The notes beneath the pieces were generated by a model, which was not told where the DNA came from, ran no database searches, and was given only the letters and a program-made list of their open reading frames with translations. Positions 26,818-35,086 of a DNA stretch of 49,071 nt are shown one piece after another; position 1 is the stretch's first letter; every line of letters starts with the position of its first letter. The position numbers and the translations under genes are program-made. The stretch is from Syntrophaceae bacterium (GTDB lineage Bacteria; Desulfobacterota; Syntrophia; Syntrophales; Smithellaceae), in NCBI GenBank assembly GCA_009773315.1, contig WRPE01000020.1:1-49071 (forward strand), written 5' to 3'.

Positions 26818-27106
26818 CTAAGCAACCCGTCGCGTGTGGACTTCGTTGTTAATTTTTATTCCCATGGCTTTTTCCGTTATTTTCAGATCATAGCTGGTTT
26901 GCAGGTTGAGCCAAAACTGCGCGGTTGTCCCCAGATAGCGCGCCAGCCGAAGGGCCGTGTCGGGTGTGATCGCGCGGCGTTCGCGTACATATATCATTGA
27001 TCCTGGGCGCCGGAACTTTAAGCGCCATCGCCAGCGCATGCGCGCTTAACCCCAGCGGCACGAGAAATTCCTCACGTAATATTTCCCCGGGATGAACGGA
27101 ACGCAT
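26818..27106 (-). pseudogene. HigA-type addiction-module antitoxin, frameshifted, no toxin
   Basis: The first frame starts at 27106 with MRSVHPGEILREEFLVPLGL and runs to VPAPRIND. The rest (VRERRAITPDTALRLARYLG, then FWLNLQTSYDL) is in the next frame, and one extra base in GATATATGTACGC near 27000 explains the break. Joined, it is a full HigA/VapI-like XRE protein of about 95 residues. HigB is missing from both sides: the flanks are the ligase gene and the LpxL-like gene. It lies as an insert in the biosynthetic operon and may be a relic of transfer. Confidence 0.85.
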
Positions 27107-27144
27107 CTTATTTTTAACGGTCGTCCTACAGCCTCCTCTTACCC

Positions 27145-28860
27145 TCACCCCGCATACTTTCCCTCAGCTTTCAGTTTGGCGATTTCTTCTTTTTCCAGCA
27201 CATTGTAGGCCACTTTGCCGACGAGCGTTTTCGGCAGATCGGAGCGAAACTCTATGGACCGGGGACAACTCCATTTAATCAACTGATCACGGCAAAAGTT
27301 AATCAATTCCTTTTCTATTTCCGGACTCGCTTCGCCTGGATTCTTCAGGACGACGAACGCCTTCACCGCCTGAACCTGGGCTTCATCGGGCACACCGACC
27401 ACGCAGGCATCCCGCACCTGCGGATGCTTGTAGAGAACTTCTTCCACCTGAGCGGGATAGACATTCATGCCCGATGATTTGATCATCCGCTTTTGCCGCA
27501 GCTTGAAATAAAAGAATCCGTCCGCATCCATGGAGCCGATGTCGCCAGTGTGCAGCCAGGTCCGGCCGTCGGCATGTTTTTTCAGCGTATCGGCGGTTTC
27601 CTGAGGTTGATCAAGATAGCCCATCATCACGGCGGGACCGGCAATACAGATTTCGCCTTCTTCACCGATGGACGCTTCATCGGTCGTGCCGAGCCGGATA
27701 ATCTTGGCCAGCATGTCCGGAAAAGGCACGCCGATGCTGCCTTCCCGATAATAGCCTATCGGCGTAGCCATAATGGCGGTGACCGCTTCGGTGAGTCCGT
27801 ATCCTTCAAGAAGCTGAACGTTCCCACCCTGCTTTTTGACCAGTTCTTCAAACCGCTCTTTGACCGGCCGGGGCAAAGAATCCGCGCCGGAAAAAGTAGC
27901 TCGCAGACAGGAGAGATCGGCTTTGTGCATCTTGGGATTGCGGGAAAGCGCGTCGTAAAGCGTCGGCACGCCGACCACAAAAGAGGGTTTGCGCGAACGA
28001 ATCAAATCAGCAACCGTCTCCGGCGTAAACATCGGCACCAAAATACTTTTGCCGCCGCCCATAAAGCAGGCATTCACGCAAACACCCAGACCAAAGCCGT
28101 GGAAGATCGGCAGAATGGCCAGAATGGAATCCGCGCCGGAAAGTCTTCCCCATTCCGACACCTGTTTGCCCTCAGAGATAAAGTTCATATTGGAGAGCAT
28201 GATACCTTTGGGCACGCCTGTTGTTCCGCCGCTGTAAAGGATAACGGCCAGATCGTCGGTATCCATTTTCGCCCGGGGCATTTTTGCATACTTGACTTTC
28301 ATCAGATCCACCCACCATTTCACCATGGGGTCTTCGGGAACTTTGGGAATCAACCTGCCCTTGGTCAGATTGAAACCAATGCGTTTGAAGAGATTCAGAT
28401 AATCCGGGATCCGCGCCAGAATGAGCGTTGAAAGCAGCGTCGTATTTTGGACTTCTTTGAATTTGGCATAGAAGGCATCAACGGTCAGGGCAAAGCGGCT
28501 TTTGGCCACATTGAGATAAAATTCAATTTCCTTAGCCGTAGACAAGGGATGGATCATGCTGGAGACAGCGCCCAGTTTATTGGCGGCGTAGAAGCAGATA
28601 ATCCCCTGCGGCGAAGTCGGCATCGAGATGGTGATGCGATCCCCTTTTTGCAGACCGAGCGCCGCCAGAGCATCGGCGCACTGGTCGATCTCTTCCATAA
28701 ATTCGCGGTAGGTTGATGTGTACCTGAGAAAATCATAGGCAATGGAATTTGGATTGTCCCGCGCCGTTTGCTCGAGGGCTTCATACATGGTAACACGGGG
28801 ATAATCGATGGTATGTGGAACATGCTGATAGAATTTCAACCAGGGCTTCTGTTCATACAT
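27145..28860 (-). CDS. Long-chain acyl-CoA synthetase (AMP-forming, FadD-like)
   Basis: 571 residues from the ATG at 28860, chosen for GGGAGG upstream. ANL-superfamily motifs are complete: ILYSGGTTGVPKGIML (A3), GYGLTEA (A5), TGDIGSMDADGFFYF, and the C-terminal catalytic Lys in PKTLVGKVAYNVL. It activates a carboxylic acid as acyl-AMP and then acyl-CoA. The YxGGTTG loop and overall length are of the fatty/aryl acid type; the substrate is not set by sequence alone. With the AMP-ligase at 47128 it makes two activation enzymes for the cluster, perhaps one for the aryl starter and one for a fatty acid. Confidence 0.9.
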   Translation of the reverse strand: MYEQKPWLKFYQHVPHTIDYPRVTMYEALEQTARDNPNSIAYDFLRYTSTYREFMEEIDQCADALAALGLQKGDRITISMPTSPQGIICFYAANKLGAVSSMIHPLSTAKEIEFYLNVAKSRFALTVDAFYAKFKEVQNTTLLSTLILARIPDYLNLFKRIGFNLTKGRLIPKVPEDPMVKWWVDLMKVKYAKMPRAKMDTDDLAVILYSGGTTGVPKGIMLSNMNFISEGKQVSEWGRLSGADSILAILPIFHGFGLGVCVNACFMGGGKSILVPMFTPETVADLIRSRKPSFVVGVPTLYDALSRNPKMHKADLSCLRATFSGADSLPRPVKERFEELVKKQGGNVQLLEGYGLTEAVTAIMATPIGYYREGSIGVPFPDMLAKIIRLGTTDEASIGEEGEICIAGPAVMMGYLDQPQETADTLKKHADGRTWLHTGDIGSMDADGFFYFKLRQKRMIKSSGMNVYPAQVEEVLYKHPQVRDACVVGVPDEAQVQAVKAFVVLKNPGEASPEIEKELINFCRDQLIKWSCPRSIEFRSDLPKTLVGKVAYNVLEKEEIAKLKAEGKYAG

Positions 28861-28881
28861 TGTCGTACCTCCCTCTATGTT

Positions 28882-28950
28882 GTAGGGAACGGTCGCGACC
28901 ACCCACGTGTGACCATATCAGGTTATGCGGGTGGCAAGACCGTTCCCTAC
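28882..28950. repeat. Long imperfect inverted repeat between the transporter-methyltransferase and ligase genes
   Basis: GTAGGGAACGGTC (28882-28894) pairs perfectly with GACCGTTCCCTAC (28938-28950). Inside, CCACCC (28899-28904) pairs with GGGTGG (28929-28934) across an asymmetric internal loop. It fills nearly the whole gap. It resembles dispersed palindromic elements; an RNA stem of 19 pairs would form in the operon transcript. Confidence 0.65.
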
Positions 28951-28951
28951 G

Positions 28952-28979
28952 TTTTACCTTCAGTCTTCAGCCTTCGGTC
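28952..28979. repeat. Heptanucleotide array A (4 units) at the 3' end of the transporter-methyltransferase gene
   Basis: Units on the plus strand are TTTTACC, TTCAGTC, TTCAGCC and TTCGGTC. The last codons and stop (28960-28962) of the minus-strand transporter-methyltransferase gene lie inside the array. The unit types match array C at 40465-40513. Confidence 0.6.
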
Positions 28980-31900
28980 TAATAACCTTTTCCCCTACAA
29001 ACCACTTTTCTTCCACACCGGCCGTCGGTGACGTATGAACCTGGACGGTAAATCCGGCAGTGTCCATAAAACCAGCCATTTCTTTTTCCTGACGGAAACG
29101 TTCCTGCATGCCCGTGATTTTTAAGCGGGTCGCTTCAATCCATCTCTTCCACGGAACCTTTCTTGCCGAAGGAACGGTCGCACGAATGAGCAGCGTACCG
29201 CCTGCTTCCAGCTTATCGTAAATCCGCTGCAAAACAAGCTGTAATTTTTCATCGGTAATCAGATGCAGCATGTCCAGAATCATCACATAATCCACAGGGC
29301 CGTCTACTTCCGGCAAGTCAGGCGCAAGTCCCACCTGCACCTGGCCGCGCTCTCCAATGGCACGGTTGGCAATCAGGACTCTTTCTTCATCCGGCTCCAG
29401 GCCGAACACTTGCGCCTCAGGATAAATTTCCAGAAGCCAGGTGGCCGGAACGCCGTAGCCGCAGCCGATATCAATGATCCGGCGGGGATTCTGAACATAC
29501 CGATTCAATTCCTGAAACATCGGATCCATCCTTATTTTAAACCGGGCAAAAATCCGCGGATATCCCGGCAGATGACGGTAGCGCAAGACCGTCCGGCGCA
29601 GGTGTTCTTTCGAACCAACCACCAATTCGCCCGTGGGAAACACAAACGGCGTAAAGATGTTTTTCATCAATGACGGCAGGATAAAATAAGTGCCGATCAG
29701 GGAATAGCCGATACCCAAAAGAGAGACAAGACCAATACTGCGCAACAGTGAATGACTGGCAAAAACCAGCACGCCAAAGCCGATGAAGGTGGTTGCCGCA
29801 GATAGAAGAATCGACAACTTAATCGTATTCATCGCCGGATGATACTCGTCGGGATAACGCTGATACATGCAGACATAATAAATGGCATAGTCAATGCCCA
29901 TGCCCATAATGACAATCCACAGCATGATGCCGGGAATATCCAGCGGATGGCCGATCATCTTGAGCGTGCCCAACGTGGCGCAAAGCGCAAAGACAACCGG
30001 GGCAAAGACCGCAAAGGATAAACGCCAGTCCAGAAAAAAAAGAAATATCACCAGAACCAGACCGATGCTGACAATCAGGGCAATTTCGATGAATAAATCT
30101 TTCAGGAATTCACCCAGCCTTTTATTGAATAAATCAGCATCAAAGAGCTGGGCCAATCCTGTGGAAGATATCCCGCTGAAGAATTCTTCGGCATTATAAT
30201 TTTTCCCGGCAGAAAACAGACTCAATTGCGTGTATCCCCGGGTGGTTTTGGCGATGCCCAGCATTTCAAAATATTGTTCAGGTATCGCGAAAACGCCCGG
30301 CTTGCCTTCATGAATAATTTTCCAGAAGGGTTCAAAAGCATCGGGTACAAACCCATTTTCCCTCGCCGCTGCATCAAGGTCGCGTTTCAAGGTCGCCACG
30401 CGGTCTTGGTTCCAGAAATTCCGCCAGGCCGCAAAATTGCTTTGCGCCGATGGCGAAGACGGGAATAAAATGGAAGGCAGAAATACCGGGGCAAGTTTTT
30501 CCTTCTCCACATCAGCGGCCAGCTTTGTCATCAACCGCTCATTTTTTTTCTGCAATTCTCCAAGGCTTGACGATTCCAATAAAACATAACATTTGCCGGA
30601 TAGATTTCCCCAGTTTTCCTGCATTATTTTTTCAGCAATCATCGTATCCTTGCTTAAGGAATTCATCGCTTGAAGGTCGACATTAAAAACTGGCTTGGCA
30701 AAAAACAACATGATCAAAGCAAAGATAACGGCGGCGGTTATCTTCCATTTTGCCGGGGCGGCAATTTTATTCACCGCAGTCTGCAAAAAGCGGTTGGTCC
30801 GACGTTTGGAAGGGGGCATGGCCGGAAATATTTTTGGAAAAACAAAATGGACAAAAAGCAGGGCAAAGGCCACGCCCAGCGCTGAAAAGACACCGATTTC
30901 AGCCAGAATTCTAAAGTCGCTGATTAAAAGCAGCAGAAACGCGCCAATGGTTGTCAGCACCCCCAGCAATTCCGCCGACCAAACTTCTCGCGCCACCTGC
31001 TTTCCATGGGTCGTATGGGGCTGATCCAGAAACAGAAGATAAGTAAGACCCAGATCAATGGTGAAAGCCATGATCGCGCCGCCGAAACCCACTGCCAGCA
31101 TGGACATGGACGTAAACAAAAAAGAGCAGACAAACAAAGCGGCAATCGCCCCCACGGTGGAAGGCAACAGCGCCAGCAGGCCGATAAGCGGACGGGGGAA
31201 AGCGAAAAGAAGCAAGAGCGCGATGCCCAGCGTTGTCAGAATAATGGCCAGCCGCATATCGCGTTTGGCGATGGTTTCGTTATCCAGCGCCGCGCGATAT
31301 GCGCCCACCGGCGTCAGAATATATTGATCTTTTAAATCCGGATTGGCCGCAAGTTCCCGCTGGCCTTCTTCAAGAAGTTTTTTGATCTGGGCCGCCTTGG
31401 ACGTATCCGTTCCCGAGCCGGCAATGCGGGCAATGATCAGTGCGTGCCGGCTGTCAGCAGAAAGAAGTTGCCCTGAATAAAACTGAGCTTTATTTGCCGG
31501 GAGAAGAGCAGACATTTGTCCCAGAATAACGCCTGCAAAACCCAGTGGGTCTTTGGACATCATGTCGGCCCGGCCGATGCCTTCGAGCTCACCCAGACTC
31601 TGCCGGTTTTGCGTCATGGCTTCCCGAATTTTTGCAGGCGTGAGAAGCGGCTGAATTTTTTTCTCCAGATCCGACGCGCTCAAAAGCGACGGTTGATTGC
31701 TTATGACATGCGCAATCAGTTTCGGGACATGATTGGCTTCATCACTGACACCAACTTTGGCAAACAACCCGCTCTTGTTCAATTTGTCTGTAAGGATAGA
31801 CGCCGCGCGGACCAACTTATCTCGATCAGTGGATCCCTGCTCCAGATTAATAAAAATTTTGTCCTGAATGGGCAGACGGCTGATCACCTGTCGTGCCGAA

Positions 31901-32046
31901 TTCAACACCGGATCGCTGTGCGGCATGGATTCCAGAATATCGGTTTCAATTTTTAAGTAGTTGGTTTCCCAGAAAAAAAGCAGGGCCACAATTACAGCGG
32001 TAACAATTACAATCGACCATTTTATGGCGTGTTTTCCTGATGACAT
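28960..32046 (-). CDS. MMPL/RND-type exporter fused to a SAM-dependent methyltransferase
   Basis: 1028 residues in one frame. The first 800 or so are a full MMPL lipid exporter: two repeats, each of one helix, a large periplasmic domain and five more helices (second-repeat signatures WIVIMGMGIDYAIYY and ATTFIGFGVLVFASHSLLR). From about residue 805 the sequence becomes a soluble class I methyltransferase: motif I IIDIGCGYGVPATW (about 857-870), acidic LEPDEERV, and ILDMLHLITDEKL. In aryl-polyene clusters exporter and methyltransferase are usually separate genes. The methyltransferase probably methylates the aryl head or a carboxyl group at the membrane. The last residues (RPKAED) are encoded by a heptamer array. 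Confidence 0.9.
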   Translation of the reverse strand: MSSGKHAIKWSIVIVTAVIVALLFFWETNYLKIETDILESMPHSDPVLNSARQVISRLPIQDKIFINLEQGSTDRDKLVRAASILTDKLNKSGLFAKVGVSDEANHVPKLIAHVISNQPSLLSASDLEKKIQPLLTPAKIREAMTQNRQSLGELEGIGRADMMSKDPLGFAGVILGQMSALLPANKAQFYSGQLLSADSRHALIIARIAGSGTDTSKAAQIKKLLEEGQRELAANPDLKDQYILTPVGAYRAALDNETIAKRDMRLAIILTTLGIALLLLFAFPRPLIGLLALLPSTVGAIAALFVCSFLFTSMSMLAVGFGGAIMAFTIDLGLTYLLFLDQPHTTHGKQVAREVWSAELLGVLTTIGAFLLLLISDFRILAEIGVFSALGVAFALLFVHFVFPKIFPAMPPSKRRTNRFLQTAVNKIAAPAKWKITAAVIFALIMLFFAKPVFNVDLQAMNSLSKDTMIAEKIMQENWGNLSGKCYVLLESSSLGELQKKNERLMTKLAADVEKEKLAPVFLPSILFPSSPSAQSNFAAWRNFWNQDRVATLKRDLDAAARENGFVPDAFEPFWKIIHEGKPGVFAIPEQYFEMLGIAKTTRGYTQLSLFSAGKNYNAEEFFSGISSTGLAQLFDADLFNKRLGEFLKDLFIEIALIVSIGLVLVIFLFFLDWRLSFAVFAPVVFALCATLGTLKMIGHPLDIPGIMLWIVIMGMGIDYAIYYVCMYQRYPDEYHPAMNTIKLSILLSAATTFIGFGVLVFASHSLLRSIGLVSLLGIGYSLIGTYFILPSLMKNIFTPFVFPTGELVVGSKEHLRRTVLRYRHLPGYPRIFARFKIRMDPMFQELNRYVQNPRRIIDIGCGYGVPATWLLEIYPEAQVFGLEPDEERVLIANRAIGERGQVQVGLAPDLPEVDGPVDYVMILDMLHLITDEKLQLVLQRIYDKLEAGGTLLIRATVPSARKVPWKRWIEATRLKITGMQERFRQEKEMAGFMDTAGFTVQVHTSPTAGVEEKWFVGEKVIRPKAED

Positions 32047-32095
32047 GCAAACCCTTAAATTAACACCACTATAAATACAATCTGCACCTTTAAGC

Positions 32096-32830
32096 TCAGT
32101 GCCTGCAGAATATCCGGGTAAAAATCAGGCGGGTAAACGTTTTGGAGTTGCGTACAAAATCAACAAACGGACGGAAATGGGAAATTCTTGAACCGTCAAG
32201 ATTATAAAAAACGCGTATCGGCGCTTCCAGCACCTGGATGCCTTTTCTTTTGGCCTGCACCAGAATTTCCACCTCGAATTGAAAACGCCGCGCCCGCGTA
32301 TTGAGGCTCAAAGCTTCCGGCAGAGGATAAATTCTCATACCGCTTTGGGAATCCGAAAGCTTTGGTCCGCCGGATATCCAAACCCAGAAATTGGAAAATT
32401 TCCGGCCAAACCGGCTGGTCCATGGAATATGAGCGCCGAGGCTCGCGGTCATGCCTTCGCGCGCCCCGACAACGATGGGACGCATTTTTGCGGGGATAGC
32501 GTCAATCAACGTCAACGCGTCTTCGGGATAGTGCTGCCCGTCCGCATCGAGCGTAATGGCATAATCAGCCACATAGGACGCGGCCATAAAACCGGTCAAA
32601 ATCGCCGCGCCCTTGCCTTTATTTTTTGAATGATGCAAGAGAGTGATTCCTTTGATTTGGGCCAGCCGCTGAGGCGTTTCATCGGTCGATCCGTCATCCA
32701 CAATAAAGACGGGATAGTTCAAAGCCAGCGCCTGCCTGGCCACCTGCGCCACAGTCGCGGCATGATTGTAAACCGGAATAATAAAAGCAAAGCGGTTGAC
32801 ATTTCTCGTTGTTCGTATCTCGTCGCTCAT
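32096..32830 (-). CDS. Family 2 glycosyltransferase (dolichol-phosphate-mannose-synthase-like)
   Basis: About 244 residues. The GT-A nucleotide-binding region starts FAFIIPVYNHAATV, then VDDGSTDETPQRL, and the metal-binding TLDADGQHYPED. YPLPEALSLNTRARRFQFEV fits DPM1/DPG-like enzymes. ATGs at 32851 and 32830 both lie inside a heptamer array; the first conserved residue is 13 codons after 32830, so 32830 is preferred. Aryl polyenes are built onto a sugar- or lipid-linked anchor, and a glycosyltransferase at this place is typical. Confidence 0.88.
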   Translation of the reverse strand: MSDEIRTTRNVNRFAFIIPVYNHAATVAQVARQALALNYPVFIVDDGSTDETPQRLAQIKGITLLHHSKNKGKGAAILTGFMAASYVADYAITLDADGQHYPEDALTLIDAIPAKMRPIVVGAREGMTASLGAHIPWTSRFGRKFSNFWVWISGGPKLSDSQSGMRIYPLPEALSLNTRARRFQFEVEILVQAKRKGIQVLEAPIRVFYNLDGSRISHFRPFVDFVRNSKTFTRLIFTRIFCRH

Positions 32831-32955
32831 ATCTCGTTGTTCGTCACTCATTGCTCTTCACTCGTATCTCGTAGCTCGCAGTTCATAGCTCATAGATGAT
32901 AGTTCTTGAACCGTTGAACCTTGAACCTATCGCCTATCGCCCTTAGCCTATAGCC
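32801..32955. repeat. Heptanucleotide array B: 22 contiguous degenerate 7-base units
   Basis: Read on the plus strand the units are NNNNCTC or NNNNTTC fifteen times with one exception (for example GTATCTC, GTCGCTC, GTTGTTC, ATAGCTC), then TTGAACC types, then TATCGCC, TATCGCC, CTTAGCC and TATAGCC. One unit is 8 bases long; all others keep exact register. The array fills the gap between the glycosyltransferase and DAK2-DegV genes and contains the candidate starts of the former (32830, 32851) and the stop codon of the latter (32943-32945). Confidence 0.85.
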
Positions 32956-34670
32956 TGCTCCAACGGCAGAAAGGCCACACCCCACGTCCCCGGGCCGAAA
33001 TGCGCGCCGGATGTCAAAGAAATGGGTTGCAAAATAATGTCCGCCAGCGGATAGAGTTTCCGAATTTTTTCTCGAATTTCAGACACCTGTTCGACATTGT
33101 CCGAATATTCCAGCATGATCAGCGCGCGAGATCCTTTGTTGAGCGTCGCCGCCAGCTTTTCTTGCGCCATCTTGATCTGGTCTTTGCGGTTTCTCACCAC
33201 GCCGACTTTCTTGGCGCCTTCCGGCTGCGGCGAAATCACCGGTTTCATTTTCAGCATATCGCCGAAGAAAGCGCTGGTTTTGGAAAGCCTGCCGCCGGCG
33301 GCCAGATATTGCAGCTTTTCCAGAAAAACATACTCTTCACAGGTTTCTACGGCTTTTTGAGCGAATGCATAAGCTTTTTCCATATCGCCTGTTTTCGCCA
33401 GATAGCTGACTGTGGACAGAACTATCGTTCCCAGCCTGCCCGAGGCGGCGCCCGTATCGATCACCAGCAAACGATTTTGCGGATCATGCTCCTTTTTCCA
33501 ATCGAGGGCCACATGATAGTTACCGGTATAAATGGAACCGACGCACAAATACAGAACTTTCTCAAACCGCGCCAGCGCGGCTTCATAATACTGATGTCTT
33601 TCAAAAATGGAGGATTGCGATGTGGAAACCTTCACCTCCGCGCACATGGCGCTGTAGAGTTCATCGGGATGAAAAAAGGTCTCCGGCAGAGATTTTTCAC
33701 CGATATTGAGATAACTATTCAAAAGGGTAAAACCGTATTTTTTGGCATCCTGACGCGTGAGCGAACCGGCGGCATCGGTCATGACATGCAGCTTGGAATC
33801 GACGGGCGCGTTCATAAACTCATTAATCTGTGCCGCCAGATTATCTTCTTCCCAATGGACGACGCTGCCCAGCGCCGCCATTTGAGCTTTAATTTTTTCC
33901 TTGTCTCCCGTATGGAGATGAATTTTATAAAGATCGCCTTCGTTGATGATAACAGCGCTTTCCTGCTGGCGTGCAATTTTTGTCAGATCATCGGGGAACG
34001 ACTTATTTGCTTTAACCACAAAGTCAACACAGTAGCCGTCCTCTGAAATCTCCTTAAAGGCCGATGAAATCATGAGACGGTCTTGAAATACTTCCGTCAC
34101 GGGACGATAATGATGGGGATAGCCGGCCAGCGTATAGAAAAAGCCCTCGAAAAAAATATACATACCCAGAGCCCCTGCATCAACAACACCAGCCTCCTTT
34201 AATTTCGGTAATAGGTTATGCGTCTGGTGCACGGCCTGTTCCAGGTGTAAAATGATCTGATCCGCGCTTTTTTGATCGGGTGTAAAGCTCTGCCGGCAGA
34301 GGATTTCATCTAAAGCATCAAAGACGGAAAGCATGGTTCCCCGACGAGGATCACTCACCGCCTTCCAGGCCCTGGCATTTCCCTCTTGTGCGGCCGTTGT
34401 CAGATTGGATAAGGAATCAACGGCATAAAATGCCGAAAAATAACGGGATGCGATATTACCGGAATTGCCGCGTGCAGAAAGCAGAAGTTTTCTCACCACA
34501 GGGTCTGTGTCCCGATCAGGCGCACGCAGCGGAGAAAGACTGATGGCCAGATTCCTGCCTGTATCGCCATCCGCTATAGGAAATACATTAATCGCGTCGA
34601 GCAAATCCGACCAGGCCGCGACACGCTCTACACCGGCCACAAAAGATTTTTTCAGAAGATCATTCATCAT
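32943..34670 (-). CDS. DAK2-DegV fusion protein (fatty acid kinase FakA/FakB-like in one chain)
   Basis: 575 residues. The N-terminal DAK2 ATP-binding domain has NVFPIADGDTGRNL (28-41) and SARGNSGNIASR, close to the FakA patterns. A middle domain follows with an ATP-lid-like DAGALGMYIFFEGF. From about residue 283 a DegV domain begins (VMTDAAGSL, KVSTSQSS, GSIYTGN, LVIDTGAASGRLG), matching FakB proteins that hold a fatty acid for phosphorylation. FakA and FakB are separate proteins in Firmicutes; here both are in one polypeptide. Likely reaction: fatty acid plus ATP to acyl phosphate, feeding the acyltransferases. Its last codons (EQAIG, stop) lie in a heptamer array. Confidence 0.85.
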   Translation of the reverse strand: MMNDLLKKSFVAGVERVAAWSDLLDAINVFPIADGDTGRNLAISLSPLRAPDRDTDPVVRKLLLSARGNSGNIASRYFSAFYAVDSLSNLTTAAQEGNARAWKAVSDPRRGTMLSVFDALDEILCRQSFTPDQKSADQIILHLEQAVHQTHNLLPKLKEAGVVDAGALGMYIFFEGFFYTLAGYPHHYRPVTEVFQDRLMISSAFKEISEDGYCVDFVVKANKSFPDDLTKIARQQESAVIINEGDLYKIHLHTGDKEKIKAQMAALGSVVHWEEDNLAAQINEFMNAPVDSKLHVMTDAAGSLTRQDAKKYGFTLLNSYLNIGEKSLPETFFHPDELYSAMCAEVKVSTSQSSIFERHQYYEAALARFEKVLYLCVGSIYTGNYHVALDWKKEHDPQNRLLVIDTGAASGRLGTIVLSTVSYLAKTGDMEKAYAFAQKAVETCEEYVFLEKLQYLAAGGRLSKTSAFFGDMLKMKPVISPQPEGAKKVGVVRNRKDQIKMAQEKLAATLNKGSRALIMLEYSDNVEQVSEIREKIRKLYPLADIILQPISLTSGAHFGPGTWGVAFLPLEQAIG

Positions 34671-35086
34671 TAAACTCCTAATCCATTACGAATATCCTGC
34701 GGAATACTGAACAGGGTTTCCATTCCCGGCGTTTTGACCGCCACTTGTTCCGTGCGCCCACGCGCGCAAACGCTGCCGTCCCCCGCTTTCCGAATTTCAA
34801 AATCCACCACCAGCTTAATATTGACATCCACGAGGGTCGCCTTGATGATCACCTCATCGCGGTGGCGCAGCGGAAAAATGTGCTTGGTCGATGTCCGAAT
34901 GATGGGGAAAATAATTTGTTCCCTTTCATAATAAGAGTAAAGATCGACGCAATAATGTTTAAAAAGCGCCGCGCGAGCGAGTTCAAAGTAATTCAGGTAA
35001 TTGCCGTGCCAGACGATCTGCATGGGATCCAGATCAAAAAAAGGCACGCTCATTTTCACTTCAAATGTTTTCTTTTCCATCCCCAT
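34670..35086 (-). CDS. 4HBT-type acyl-CoA/acyl-ACP thioesterase
   Basis: 138 residues from the ATG at 35086, which overlaps the lyase stop (TAATG); a second ATG two codons later (35080) is equally usable. Hotdog fold with the conserved PFFDLDPMQIVWHGNYLNYFE, whose Asp is the catalytic residue of the 4-hydroxybenzoyl-CoA thioesterase type. Thioesterases of this kind are standard members of aryl-polyene clusters and release or proofread the chain. Its own stop overlaps the DAK2-DegV start (TAATG), so translation is coupled. Confidence 0.9.
   Translation of the reverse strand: MGMEKKTFEVKMSVPFFDLDPMQIVWHGNYLNYFELARAALFKHYCVDLYSYYEREQIIFPIIRTSTKHIFPLRHRDEVIIKATLVDVNIKLVVDFEIRKAGDGSVCARGRTEQVAVKTPGMETLFSIPQDIRNGLGV

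Noticed and set aside
32801-32955. CRISPR array
   Set aside because: The unit is only 7 bases and degenerate, with no conserved repeat-spacer alternation and no cas genes.
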